NCBI GenBank assembly: GCA_014332745.1
Contig: JACONL010000001.1
Coordinates: 177,910 to 241,909 of the forward strand
Length of the DNA stretch: 64,000 nt
Source of the DNA: Alphaproteobacteria bacterium GM7ARS4
GTDB taxonomy: Bacteria; Pseudomonadota; Alphaproteobacteria; GM7ARS4
Direction of reading: 5' to 3'
The notes below the pieces were generated by a model, which did no database searches, was not told the origin of the DNA, and worked only from the letters and a program-made list of their open reading frames with translations. This document shows positions 1 to 8,130 of the stretch, piece after piece; positions within the stretch are counted from its first letter, which is position 1; every line of letters begins with the position of its first letter. The position numbers and the translations under genes were made by a program.

Positions 1-692
1 AACAGCGCCTCGAGGCGCGCGCCCTCGATATACCAGCAGACCCAAGTAGCGCCGCCTTCCTCGCCGCCGCCCATCTCATTGTCCATCGACACACGCCAAA
101 CGCCCCGCCCATGAGTCTCCGTGATGTCCTTCTCAACCCACATCGTATAGGCTTCTTTCGCGCCATTCACAGAATGGGAGCGCACGTAACTTATCACGAC
201 ACACGCACCACATGCGGTGAGACAATAGGCACTCTCCACATCACATCACGCCCCCTACACGCCATCGAGACATCCCCCGACGACACCGCCTCTATGATCG
301 ACGAATACCCCATCCTTGCCATTCTCGCCGCCTACGCCCAAGGCATCAGCCGATTTCGAGGACTCAACGAGCTCCGCATGAAAGAAAGCGACCGCCTCTA
401 TGCCCTCTATCAAGGCTTGACTCAATGTGGAACGCAAGCCTCCATCGAAGGCGACGACTTAATCGTCCATGGACAACATACAACCGACAACAAGGACAAA
501 ACAGAGAACACACCCATCCTCTTATCCAGTCAAGGCGACCACCGTATCGCGATGGCATTCCTCATCTATGCCTTAGGCGGACATACCCAACGCGCCATCG
601 GTATCACCAATGCCTCCACCATCAACAGCAGTTTCCCTCACTTCCAAGACACGATGGCTCAACTCAGCGTGCCCATAACCCCGTACCCATAA
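1..692 (+). CDS. aroA: 3-phosphoshikimate 1-carboxyvinyltransferase (EPSP synthase), 5' truncated by window edge
   Basis: This is the C-terminal half of EPSP synthase, which joins phosphoenolpyruvate to shikimate 3-phosphate in the cytosolic shikimate pathway. The reading frame is open to the left edge (codons in frame from base 3), so the ATG at 111 is internal and not the start. Family motifs visible are IPADPSSAAF near bases 30-60, RMKESDRL near base 377 and DHRIAMA near base 537, in the order expected for the second globular domain. The gene ends with TAA at 690-692. It is followed 57 bases later by cmk and then rpsA, an order common in proteobacteria. The N-terminal half lies outside the window. 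The identity is secure, but the true start cannot be seen. Confidence 0.96.
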   Translation, partial: QRLEARALDIPADPSSAAFLAAAHLIVHRHTPNAPPMSLRDVLLNPHRIGFFRAIHRMGAHVTYHDTRTTCGETIGTLHITSRPLHAIETSPDDTASMIDEYPILAILAAYAQGISRFRGLNELRMKESDRLYALYQGLTQCGTQASIEGDDLIVHGQHTTDNKDKTENTPILLSSQGDHRIAMAFLIYALGGHTQRAIGITNASTINSSFPHFQDTMAQLSVPITPYP

Positions 693-749
693 CCTCATGT
701 CCCTGACACACAACCAAGAACACCTCTAGAAACACCCTCTAGACATACC

Positions 750-1427
750 ATGAACAGCCATCAGAATACGATCATGATTGCCATCGATGGGCCCGCTGGC
801 AGCGGCAAAGGCGTCCTCGCCCGCCATCTCGCCGCCCATTATCGCCTACAATGGATTGATAGCGGTCTTATGTATCGCGCCATTGCTATTCAGTTAGGGA
901 ATCGATGCTGGACATCACTCACAGCCGATGAACAGCGCCATATCATTGCGCCCTTGCGCGCCGCTGGCGCGCCCTCAGAGTCCCACCCCGCCATACGCCA
1001 TGAAAGCACCGCGCAAAAAGCATCCATGATCGCCCAAACAGCGGCGCTACGCACGGCACTGCTTCCCATACAAAGAGCGCGCGCCAACAACCCGCCCGCC
1101 CCCTTACGAGGAAGCGTCATGGATGGACGCGATATTGGCACAGACGTCTTGCCCCATACACCCTATAAAATATATCTCACCGCATCCCTTGCCATACGCG
1201 CCAAAAGACGCTACAAAGAGTTGCACAATGTCTCAAAAACGACTAGGATGGACGATGTCATGGATGATATGTCCCGCCGAGACGCATGGGATCGAGAGCG
1301 CCCCGTTGCTCCTCTACGCAAGGCAAAGGATGCGCTGACGATCGACTCCACGCATATGGACGAGGAAGAAACATGGCAGACGGCATGTCGCCTCCTCAAG
1401 ACAAGAGGTCTCGAGAGAACGCCGTGA
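750..1427 (+). CDS. cmk: Cytidylate kinase
   Basis: Phosphorylates CMP and dCMP to the diphosphates with ATP. The 225-residue length is normal for bacterial Cmk. The N-terminus carries the P-loop GPAGSGKG (residues 14-21). DGRDIGT is the family signature in the middle, and the C-terminal RRDAWDRERPVAPLRKA stretch forms the lid and base-contact region. The second ATG at 774 (M9) would start directly before the IAIDGPAGSGKG strand and is a credible alternative, since neither ATG has a strong Shine-Dalgarno sequence. It lies between aroA and rpsA in the same direction and is probably co-transcribed with them. Nothing unusual is seen in the catalytic motifs. Confidence 0.96.
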   Translation: MNSHQNTIMIAIDGPAGSGKGVLARHLAAHYRLQWIDSGLMYRAIAIQLGNRCWTSLTADEQRHIIAPLRAAGAPSESHPAIRHESTAQKASMIAQTAALRTALLPIQRARANNPPAPLRGSVMDGRDIGTDVLPHTPYKIYLTASLAIRAKRRYKELHNVSKTTRMDDVMDDMSRRDAWDRERPVAPLRKAKDALTIDSTHMDEEETWQTACRLLKTRGLERTP

Positions 1428-1443
1428 GGAGCGAGGCATGAGA

Positions 1444-1464
1444 CTCATGACGGGAAGTCGTGAG
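1444..1464 (+). promoter_or_regulatory. Hairpin in the rpsA leader with a GGA-containing loop
   Basis: CTCATGAC (1444-1451) pairs with GTCGTGAG (1457-1464) over 8 bp with one T-G wobble, closing a GGGAA loop. It lies 41 bases before the rpsA start. In gammaproteobacteria the rpsA initiation region contains hairpins with GGA in their loops, which S1 uses for autoregulation. That this hairpin plays the same role is inference from its position and loop sequence. Confidence 0.4.
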
Positions 1465-1505
1465 GAGACATTGACGCCAACGGATGAAAAAAGAGGTCAA
1501 AAGAC

Positions 1506-3248
1506 GTGGCAGAAGAAAGTTTCGCGCAGCTCTATAAAGAGTCTCAGCATGTCCAAGCACAAAATGTGCGTGTCATGGGGAAAGTTGTCTCCATAGAAAA
1601 CGGACAAGTCTTGGTGGATGTGGGATTGAAGTCAGAAGGATATATCAAATTTCAAGAATTTGAAGATGAAGGATATACATCCATCGCCCCGGGCGATGAA
1701 GTCGAGGTCTATGTGGAGTATCTTGAGAATAAATATGGTGAGACAACCCTCAGCCGCCAACGTGTCCTACGCGAGAAGGCATGGGAAGAAATAGAAGAGA
1801 TTTATGCCAATGAAAGGGAAGTCAAAGGCGACATCATACGCCAAGTGCGCGGAGGGTTCATTGTCAAAATCAAAGGATTGTCGGCATTCCTGCCGGGCTC
1901 ACAAGTGGGCCTCTATCCTGTGGATAATGCCGATGACCTGTTAGAGACAAGACATTCCTTTATCATCCTCAAAATCGATAAGAAGCACGATAATATGGTT
2001 GTCTCGAGACGCGCCATCTTGGAAAAAGAACGCAGTAAGGCGCGGGACGAACTCTTCTCTACCCTCAAAGAAGGACAAATCCTCACAGGCACGATCAAAA
2101 ACATTACCGATTATGGCGCTTTCATCGACTTAGGGGGAAGCGATGGCCTCATGCACATGACAGACATCGCATGGAAACGCATACGCCATCCATCAGATGT
2201 CCTCAAAATAGGCGAAAAAATCAAAGTCAAAGTCATACGTTTCATCCCCGAGAGCAGGCGTATCAGCCTCAGCATGAAACATCTCACAGAAGACCCATGG
2301 GAGCGAGTCGAGGAAAAATACCCCATCAAAAGCCAAGTGCAAGGACAAGTGACGAAAATTACCCATTATGGCGCTTTCACCCAATTAGAGGAAGGAATAG
2401 AGGGATTGGTGCATATTTCAGAAATGACATGGGCAAAGCACGACATCCAACCACAACAACTCCTCAAGGAAGGCGACATGATCGACGTCAAAGTCATCAA
2501 TATCGACAGAGAAAAAAGACGTATCAGCCTCAGCCGTCGGGAATGCATCCCTAAACCTTGGGATAGGTTTATAAAAAATCATAACGTCGGCGACGTCATT
2601 GAGGGACGCATACGCAATATCGCCTCTGACATCGGACTCTTCGTCTCCATCGATGACACCATCGATGGACTCGTCCACATATCCGCTCTCTCATGGAACA
2701 CCGACGGCAAAGACGCCATTAAAAATTATCGAGAGGGCGACACCGTCAAAGCAAAAATTATCGATATCAATGGCAAAAAAGAGCATGTCTCACTGAGTAT
2801 CAGAGAGCTGGAAGATGACCCGACCCTTGTCGCCATAGAAAAAACCAAGAAAGATGACGTCGTCACATGTGTCATCCAAGCCATTGACGACAACGACATA
2901 ACCGTCCTCGTCCATGGTATCCTCAAAGGGACAATCCAAAAGCGCGAAGTCACCCTAGACGAAAAACAGAAAAGTCTCTCGCACTATAACGTTGACGATA
3001 CCATCGATGCCGTCGTCACAGGGATCAATAGCAAGAAAAAGACTTTGCAACTCTCCATCAAAAAACTGGAAGAGAAGAAAGAACAAGAAGACCTAGAAAT
3101 TTATGGCACCGTCACAACCCATACGAAGAAGGAAAATCTCTTTGCCAAAGCCCTTGCAAAAGCCCAAAAAGCAAGCGCCAAGACCGACAGCGACACAAAA
3201 GACGACACAGGGGACGACACACCCAAACAAGAGACGCCTTCATCCTAA
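1506..3248 (+). CDS. rpsA: 30S ribosomal protein bS1
   Basis: Ribosomal protein S1 binds mRNA leaders on the 30S subunit and helps initiation. The 580-residue product contains six S1/OB repeats, roughly at residues 20-90, 105-175, 190-262, 277-347, 364-434 and 450-520. Repeats 3 and 4 are the most typical, with YGAFIDLGGSDGLMH and YGAFTQLEEGIEGLVH. The start is GTG at 1506, supported by AGAGGT at 1492-1497 eight bases upstream; the nearby ATG at 1484 is out of frame. The last 25 or so residues are an acidic Asp/Thr-rich tail outside the S1 folds. In many alphaproteobacteria ihfB follows rpsA; here sppA follows directly after 33 bases. A hairpin in the leader may mediate autoregulation. Confidence 0.97.
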   Translation: MAEESFAQLYKESQHVQAQNVRVMGKVVSIENGQVLVDVGLKSEGYIKFQEFEDEGYTSIAPGDEVEVYVEYLENKYGETTLSRQRVLREKAWEEIEEIYANEREVKGDIIRQVRGGFIVKIKGLSAFLPGSQVGLYPVDNADDLLETRHSFIILKIDKKHDNMVVSRRAILEKERSKARDELFSTLKEGQILTGTIKNITDYGAFIDLGGSDGLMHMTDIAWKRIRHPSDVLKIGEKIKVKVIRFIPESRRISLSMKHLTEDPWERVEEKYPIKSQVQGQVTKITHYGAFTQLEEGIEGLVHISEMTWAKHDIQPQQLLKEGDMIDVKVINIDREKRRISLSRRECIPKPWDRFIKNHNVGDVIEGRIRNIASDIGLFVSIDDTIDGLVHISALSWNTDGKDAIKNYREGDTVKAKIIDINGKKEHVSLSIRELEDDPTLVAIEKTKKDDVVTCVIQAIDDNDITVLVHGILKGTIQKREVTLDEKQKSLSHYNVDDTIDAVVTGINSKKKTLQLSIKKLEEKKEQEDLEIYGTVTTHTKKENLFAKALAKAQKASAKTDSDTKDDTGDDTPKQETPSS

Positions 3249-3281
3249 CAGAATCGCCAAAAAGAGAGCGCGCAAAGACTC

Positions 3282-4277
3282 ATGAAAGGTATCCTCAAGG
3301 CGTTTCCACGCCACATCGTCACACATGTTCAAGAGGCACAACGCAAGACTCGCTGGCGCGTCATCGCCTTTTTTGCCCTTCTATGTGCCATCATATTGTC
3401 ATCGTTCATCCGTGATGGCGCATCTTTCGCCCCCTATATCGCCCGCCTACACATAGAAGGATTCATCGAGAATGACCAACAACGCCTTCACGCCATAGAA
3501 TTTCTGAAAGAAGACCGCTGGGCTCAAGGACTCATCGTCTATATCAATAGCCCGGGCGGCACCCTCGTTGGCGGCGAAGCCCTCTATCGTAGCCTTAAGG
3601 CTCTCAACGATAACCATATACCAGTCGTTGTCGTCATGGGTGAGCTCGCCACATCAGCTGCCTACATGACGTCTCTCGCTGCCGAACGCATCTTCGCCTA
3701 TGAAGGCACAATCACTGGCTCTATTGGCGTCATCCTCCAGACAGTCAATATCTTGGAACTCCTCAAAAATATCGGTATCAGCACCGAAACGTTCAAAAGT
3801 GGCGACCTCAAGGCTGTTCCTAACCCCTTCGAACCCATCGATGATAAAACACGCACAGCAACAAACAAGATCATCGAACAATCACGGCTGTTCTTCTTTG
3901 ACCTCGTCCGCCAACATCGCCAATTGGACGAAGACACCCTCACATCCTTGAAAGACGGACGTATCCTCCTTGGCGCGCAAGCCATAGAGAAAAATCTTGT
4001 CGATGCCCTGGGCGGTGAACAGGACGCACGCACATGGCTCATCGATACCCATGCCCTCGACCCCCTTATCCATGTCCATGACATTACCTATGGCGAAGAA
4101 CATTTTTTCCCTCCCTTGCCATGGCACAACACACACATGACATGGACAACATGGGTACAGACAGCGCTCATGATGCTCCTAAAAGGACAAAGAAGCGAGA
4201 TAAGCGCCTTAAACCCGCCTCTCCATCGCCTCTTGCATCAGCAACAAGGCTTGTTTGCCCTATGGGTCTCGCCGTAA
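3282..4277 (+). CDS. sppA: Signal peptide peptidase SppA, short S49 form
   Basis: Membrane-anchored serine protease of family S49 that degrades cleaved signal peptides on the periplasmic side. The 331-residue product has one N-terminal membrane helix (about residues 25-42) and a single protease domain, like the short SppA/SohB forms and unlike the double-length E. coli SppA. INSPGGT (89-94 region) forms part of the active site. Ser125 in ELATSAAYM is the expected nucleophile and Lys177 in SGDLKAVPNPFEP the general base. ITGSIGVILQ follows the serine as usual. The gene lies 33 bases after rpsA and overlaps the next small gene by 16 bases, so it probably belongs to the aroA-cmk-rpsA transcription unit. 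Confidence 0.93.
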   Translation: MKGILKAFPRHIVTHVQEAQRKTRWRVIAFFALLCAIILSSFIRDGASFAPYIARLHIEGFIENDQQRLHAIEFLKEDRWAQGLIVYINSPGGTLVGGEALYRSLKALNDNHIPVVVVMGELATSAAYMTSLAAERIFAYEGTITGSIGVILQTVNILELLKNIGISTETFKSGDLKAVPNPFEPIDDKTRTATNKIIEQSRLFFFDLVRQHRQLDEDTLTSLKDGRILLGAQAIEKNLVDALGGEQDARTWLIDTHALDPLIHVHDITYGEEHFFPPLPWHNTHMTWTTWVQTALMMLLKGQRSEISALNPPLHRLLHQQQGLFALWVSP

Positions 4278-4504
4278 CACCCCCCTTCTTCGTTGTCGGT
4301 GGCCTCTATCGCGATACGTCATGGCGCGCACTCGCCAGTGACACCAAAGAACAACGGCACGGCCCTTTTGACACATGGCAAGAAGCGCATGCCGTATGGG
4401 CACAAACATCATGGGCGCATGTGGACTCATGCCTCACCCGCTATACCATTAGGGATTCCCGCGACCATATCCTGATAGACGCCCATACACGCAGCAACCC
4501 ATAG
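4262..4504 (+). CDS. DUF4170 family small protein
   Basis: An 80-residue cytosolic protein of unknown function. FFVVGGLYRDTS at the N-terminus and GPFDTWQEAHAVWAQ with a following VDSCLTRYTI match the DUF4170 family, which is typical of alphaproteobacteria. The frame is open further upstream to 4121, but the family begins just before FFVVGG. ATG 4262 is therefore chosen; it overlaps the sppA stop by 16 bases, which suggests translational coupling. The upstream extension would read through sppA out of frame and looks like chance. No catalytic motif is visible and the function is not known. Confidence 0.8.
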   Translation: MGLAVTPPFFVVGGLYRDTSWRALASDTKEQRHGPFDTWQEAHAVWAQTSWAHVDSCLTRYTIRDSRDHILIDAHTRSNP

Positions 4505-4526
4505 AAGAAGAAAGGCCATCCCCCTA

Positions 4527-4539
4527 CCCCCCTATATCC
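4527..4539. repeat. C-rich 13-mer between convergent genes, copy 1
   Basis: The 13 bases CCCCCCTATATCC lie between the convergent ends of the DUF4170 gene and trpE. The identical 13-mer is found at 35911-35923 between the convergent ridA-like and apt genes. No hairpin with a T-tract is present at either place. A role at transcript ends is only a guess, and chance in a C-rich strand cannot be excluded. Confidence 0.3.
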
Positions 4540-4551
4540 CCCTCCTATGGC

Positions 4552-6171
4552 TTATGGCTCTTCGAAGAGAACGGACTCTCTGGCCGCATGGAGCAACGCC
4601 CGCGCCTTGTTGCGCGTCTCTTCATACTCGTTGGGCGCTAGACTATCCGCCACAATCCCGCCTCCCGCTTGGATATAGAGTTTGCCATCCTTGATGATGG
4701 CCGTGCGTAAGGCAATGCAACTATCTAAATCGCCATTGGCAGAAAAATATCCCACACCGCCACCATATAAACCGCGCATGCATGGCTCCATCATGTCGAT
4801 AATCTCCATGGCGCGTATCTTAGGCGCACCGCTCAGGGTACCCGCTGGAAATCCCGCCATCAAAACATCAAGGGCATGGCAATGGGGAAGGCAACGCCCC
4901 TCAACATTAGACACGATATGCATGACATGGGAGTATTTCTCTACAACCATCCGCTCGGTGACTGAGACAGACCCGCCCTCAGCAACACGCCCCACATCAT
5001 TGCGCCCTAAATCTAAGAGCATTAAATGCTCAGCGCATTCTTTAGGGTCATGCTCTAATTCACGGCGTAGACGTTCGTCCTCCGCCACATTAGCGCCTCG
5101 AGGACGCGTGCCCGCCACAGGACGTATCGTCACAACAGAGCGATGCAAACGCACCAATAGTTCAGGACTCGCCCCCACAACCGCCATGTCATCAAAGTGA
5201 AAATAAAACAAAAAAGGTGACGGATTCAGGCGACGCAACGCACGATAAAACGCAAAAGCCGTCCCGTGATAGTCAATAGAAAAACGCTGAGATAACACCA
5301 GCTGAAAAATATCACCCGCATGGATATAGTCCTTGACATGGTCCACTTTTTCGCAGAATGCCTCCCGCGTCATATTAGACGCCACATTGGAAAAAAGTGT
5401 CTCCATCGCATGCCCGCCCACATCCTTGAGGTCCTTGACCATGAACATGGCGTCATCGCCCTGTCCAGCATTTTGTCCAGCATTCACGACTGAGATGGTC
5501 TCATCAATGGCGCTGTTGGCACGCTCCCACACCAGACGCGCCGACTCGGCAGTTTGGTGAGCACGACGCCAACAAAGAAAAGCAATGAATAAGACACCCT
5601 CAACCCAATCAAAGACAAGCATACGCTGTGGACGCATCAATAGGCTGTCATCGATTCCCAAGCCATTGTCCTGAGGATGGGTGTCCTCACGGCGGATACG
5701 CTCCATGAGATGTGCCATGTCATAGCCCATATAACCAAAGACACCAGCAAGAATAGACGGCATCCCATCGGGAATGTCCATCTGTGACTCCTCAATGAAA
5801 CGCCTCAGCGACGCCAACGCATCGTCGCCTTGTGGCACAAGGCGAGGCGTCGCGTCTGTAAAGTCCCATAGGACAGCGCGATTGCCCGAACAACGCCACA
5901 CCCTATCGGGGTCAATGCCAATGGCGGAGTAACGTCCTCGTTCCGTCCCGCCATGGGATGCTGATTCCAATAAAAATGTCCACGCCTTGTCCTTCCCCAG
6001 ACGCATCAATGCCGCCACGGGCGTCAGTGTATCAGAACATAATGTGCGCCACACAATGGCACATCCCTTGTCCTGCCAGCGTGAGGCAAACTCTTCATAA
6101 CATGATGACGGCGCGCGCAACATGACAGCAACCCTACCCTCAACGTCCCGCCTGTGATGGGACGATGTCAT
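4552..6171 (-). CDS. trpE: Anthranilate synthase component I
   Basis: Converts chorismate to anthranilate with ammonia supplied by TrpG, the first step of tryptophan synthesis. At 539 residues it is slightly longer than usual because of about 15-20 extra N-terminal residues. FLLESASHG near residue 60 contains the LLES element of the tryptophan feedback site. The C-terminal chorismate-binding domain shows RPVAGTRPRG, DLGRNDVGRV, GTLSGAPKIRAMEII, GGVGYFSANGD and IQAGGGIVADS. The order is that of TrpE rather than PabB. It lies 27 bases after ppiD on the same strand, at the end of the his-gua-ppiD run, and is unlinked from trpG, trpD and trpC near 53-55 kb. No leader peptide or attenuator fits in the short gap before it. 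Confidence 0.96.
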   Translation of the reverse strand: MTSSHHRRDVEGRVAVMLRAPSSCYEEFASRWQDKGCAIVWRTLCSDTLTPVAALMRLGKDKAWTFLLESASHGGTERGRYSAIGIDPDRVWRCSGNRAVLWDFTDATPRLVPQGDDALASLRRFIEESQMDIPDGMPSILAGVFGYMGYDMAHLMERIRREDTHPQDNGLGIDDSLLMRPQRMLVFDWVEGVLFIAFLCWRRAHQTAESARLVWERANSAIDETISVVNAGQNAGQGDDAMFMVKDLKDVGGHAMETLFSNVASNMTREAFCEKVDHVKDYIHAGDIFQLVLSQRFSIDYHGTAFAFYRALRRLNPSPFLFYFHFDDMAVVGASPELLVRLHRSVVTIRPVAGTRPRGANVAEDERLRRELEHDPKECAEHLMLLDLGRNDVGRVAEGGSVSVTERMVVEKYSHVMHIVSNVEGRCLPHCHALDVLMAGFPAGTLSGAPKIRAMEIIDMMEPCMRGLYGGGVGYFSANGDLDSCIALRTAIIKDGKLYIQAGGGIVADSLAPNEYEETRNKARALLHAARESVLFEEP

Positions 6172-6198
6172 AGGAACAATTGACGATGCGCCCCCCTT

Positions 6199-8106
6199 TC
6201 ATAAGAGCTCTTCTATGGCGCGCTCAAAAATAGACACAGAATATATCGAGCGTAAATAACGCGCATATTGCGTCATGAGGTCGCGACGCAAAGCACCCGC
6301 CAGCGACTCGACAATGGGGTCTGCCTTCTCCCTATTATCCACGTCCGCCTCGATAATCTCTTCAAGGACAGCAATCATATAGGCATCGCCTTTCACGTCG
6401 GCAAAGACGGCATCGCCCTCCTCAGCATTGAAGAGCTTCTCGACCATCTCCCCCGGCACCTCTTCCTCGACAAAATTGGAACGGGTGAACGGCTTGAGAG
6501 GGACGATGTTACTCTTATAACGTTGGGCAAATGTCTCTAAACGTTCTCCTTTATTGACAGCAGTGACAATGGCGTTAGCGCGCGCCGTCAGAATGTCTTT
6601 CCGCCTCGCATGCTGTATGGACGCGATGACGTCTTGTTGCGCCTCCGCAAATTCTCTTTGGCGCTCTGGTTCTTCACCATCGACACGCAAGACAAAAAGC
6701 CCCGTTTCTGTCTCCACAACATGGCTTGTTTCATCAAGAGGTAAATCAAACGCAAGACGTAGGAAACGCACCCTATCATTCTCGGTGAGAGGCACATCCA
6801 CCGCCTCGCCCTGTGGATGATGTCCCTGTTCATCAATGGCGGGAATGTCCTGAAGGGGGATATTGACAACATGAGAGGCATCCTCCAACGTCCCACCGCC
6901 AGCAAAGGCATCCTCTATCTGTCCATAGAGGTCAAACACGGCATCCATGCCTTCATCCAACAGAATCTCCTGACGTATGAGGTCGCGCACCTCTTCATAA
7001 GGACGCACAACCTCTTCCTCGATATTGTTGACAAGAATGGCATGCCAGCCAAAAGGCGACTTCAAAGCATCACTGACTTCACCCTTCTCAAGAGAGAACA
7101 CGTCATCGGCAAGGTCGGCGATCACCTCTTGCTTTGTGTTCCATCCCAGTTCGGCATCTTTTTCCTCCATATCGAATAATGTCGCCGCCGTTTCCAGAAA
7201 ATCCTGACCGCCTCTGATAAGCGTGATGGCACGGCGTAATGTCTCTTCATCGTCGCTGAGTATTTGGTAGATGTCGCGCTTCTCGGGCTTTGTATAGGCA
7301 TAGCCTCGCCTTTCCTTGTAGAGGGCGCGTAAACGCGCTTCGTCAATAGCCATATCCTCCTCCATATCACGCACATCCAGAGACAAAAGACGCACATGAC
7401 GATAGGGGGGTGCTACGAATTGCTCCTTATGCTCTTCATACCACGCCTTCTGTTCATCGAGAGAAGGGACCTTCGGCAGAGGAACAGACTCAAGGGGCAA
7501 CAGCATACTACGACCACGACGGGCTTGAGCGCGCAACGCCACGACACTATGAAGAATTGTCTCGGGAATGTCTAAAAAACCAGCAATGGCATGCGTCAGC
7601 TGACGGCGACGAATATCTTGACGCAACCCCTCGACAAAACTCTCCTCCGTGTAAAAATTCTCATTAAGGACTTGGCGAAACTTAATCTCACTGAATAAAC
7701 CACGCTCGTCATGGAATTCAGGCGCAGAAAAAATGGCTTGGCGCGCCGCCCTATCACTCGCCGCCAACCCCAAATCGAGAGACGCTTGGTCAAACAACGC
7801 ACGCTCCACTAAATCCGACATCACCGTGTCCACAAATCCTAGCGTCTTCCCCATGTCATAATCCATCTCCCGCCCCAGCGCCTCACGCACCTTCTCGGTC
7901 TGCACACTATAGAGGCGCAAAAAGTCATCACCCCTTATCTCCACAGAACCAACCTTCGCCACGACAACATCGCGATTGGACGATGTGAAAATATCGCCAA
8001 CACCCCAAAGGGCAAAACTCATCACAAGAAGAAGACTCAACAACAGAAAAAGAAGACGAGTCACGCCCCTTTCAAGCCAACCAGTGATAGATTGCAATAA
8101 CATCAT
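6199..8106 (-). CDS. ppiD: Peptidyl-prolyl cis-trans isomerase PpiD-like, membrane anchored
   Basis: A periplasmic folding helper anchored to the inner membrane. The 635-residue product has one membrane helix at about residues 17-36, then a SurA_N_3-like chaperone region (FTSSNRDVVVAKVGSVEI onward). A parvulin-type PPIase domain follows at about 268-370, recognisable by ELGWNTKQEV and SPFGWHAILV. A second, more degenerate region runs to the C-terminus. The start is ATG-ATG at 8106/8103, preceded by GAGGAGA six bases upstream. It lies 24 bases after guaB and 27 before trpE; ppiD next to trpE is a frequent alphaproteobacterial arrangement. Whether the parvulin domain is catalytically active cannot be judged from sequence. 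Confidence 0.9.
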   Translation of the reverse strand: MMLLQSITGWLERGVTRLLFLLLSLLLVMSFALWGVGDIFTSSNRDVVVAKVGSVEIRGDDFLRLYSVQTEKVREALGREMDYDMGKTLGFVDTVMSDLVERALFDQASLDLGLAASDRAARQAIFSAPEFHDERGLFSEIKFRQVLNENFYTEESFVEGLRQDIRRRQLTHAIAGFLDIPETILHSVVALRAQARRGRSMLLPLESVPLPKVPSLDEQKAWYEEHKEQFVAPPYRHVRLLSLDVRDMEEDMAIDEARLRALYKERRGYAYTKPEKRDIYQILSDDEETLRRAITLIRGGQDFLETAATLFDMEEKDAELGWNTKQEVIADLADDVFSLEKGEVSDALKSPFGWHAILVNNIEEEVVRPYEEVRDLIRQEILLDEGMDAVFDLYGQIEDAFAGGGTLEDASHVVNIPLQDIPAIDEQGHHPQGEAVDVPLTENDRVRFLRLAFDLPLDETSHVVETETGLFVLRVDGEEPERQREFAEAQQDVIASIQHARRKDILTARANAIVTAVNKGERLETFAQRYKSNIVPLKPFTRSNFVEEEVPGEMVEKLFNAEEGDAVFADVKGDAYMIAVLEEIIEADVDNREKADPIVESLAGALRRDLMTQYARYLRSIYSVSIFERAIEELL

Positions 8107-8130
8107 CGTTGTCTCCTCACCCTATCATCC

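Noticed and set aside
4121-4261. Upstream extension of the DUF4170 gene
   Set aside because: It overlaps sppA in another frame and has no similarity to the family; the family starts at the FFVVGG segment.
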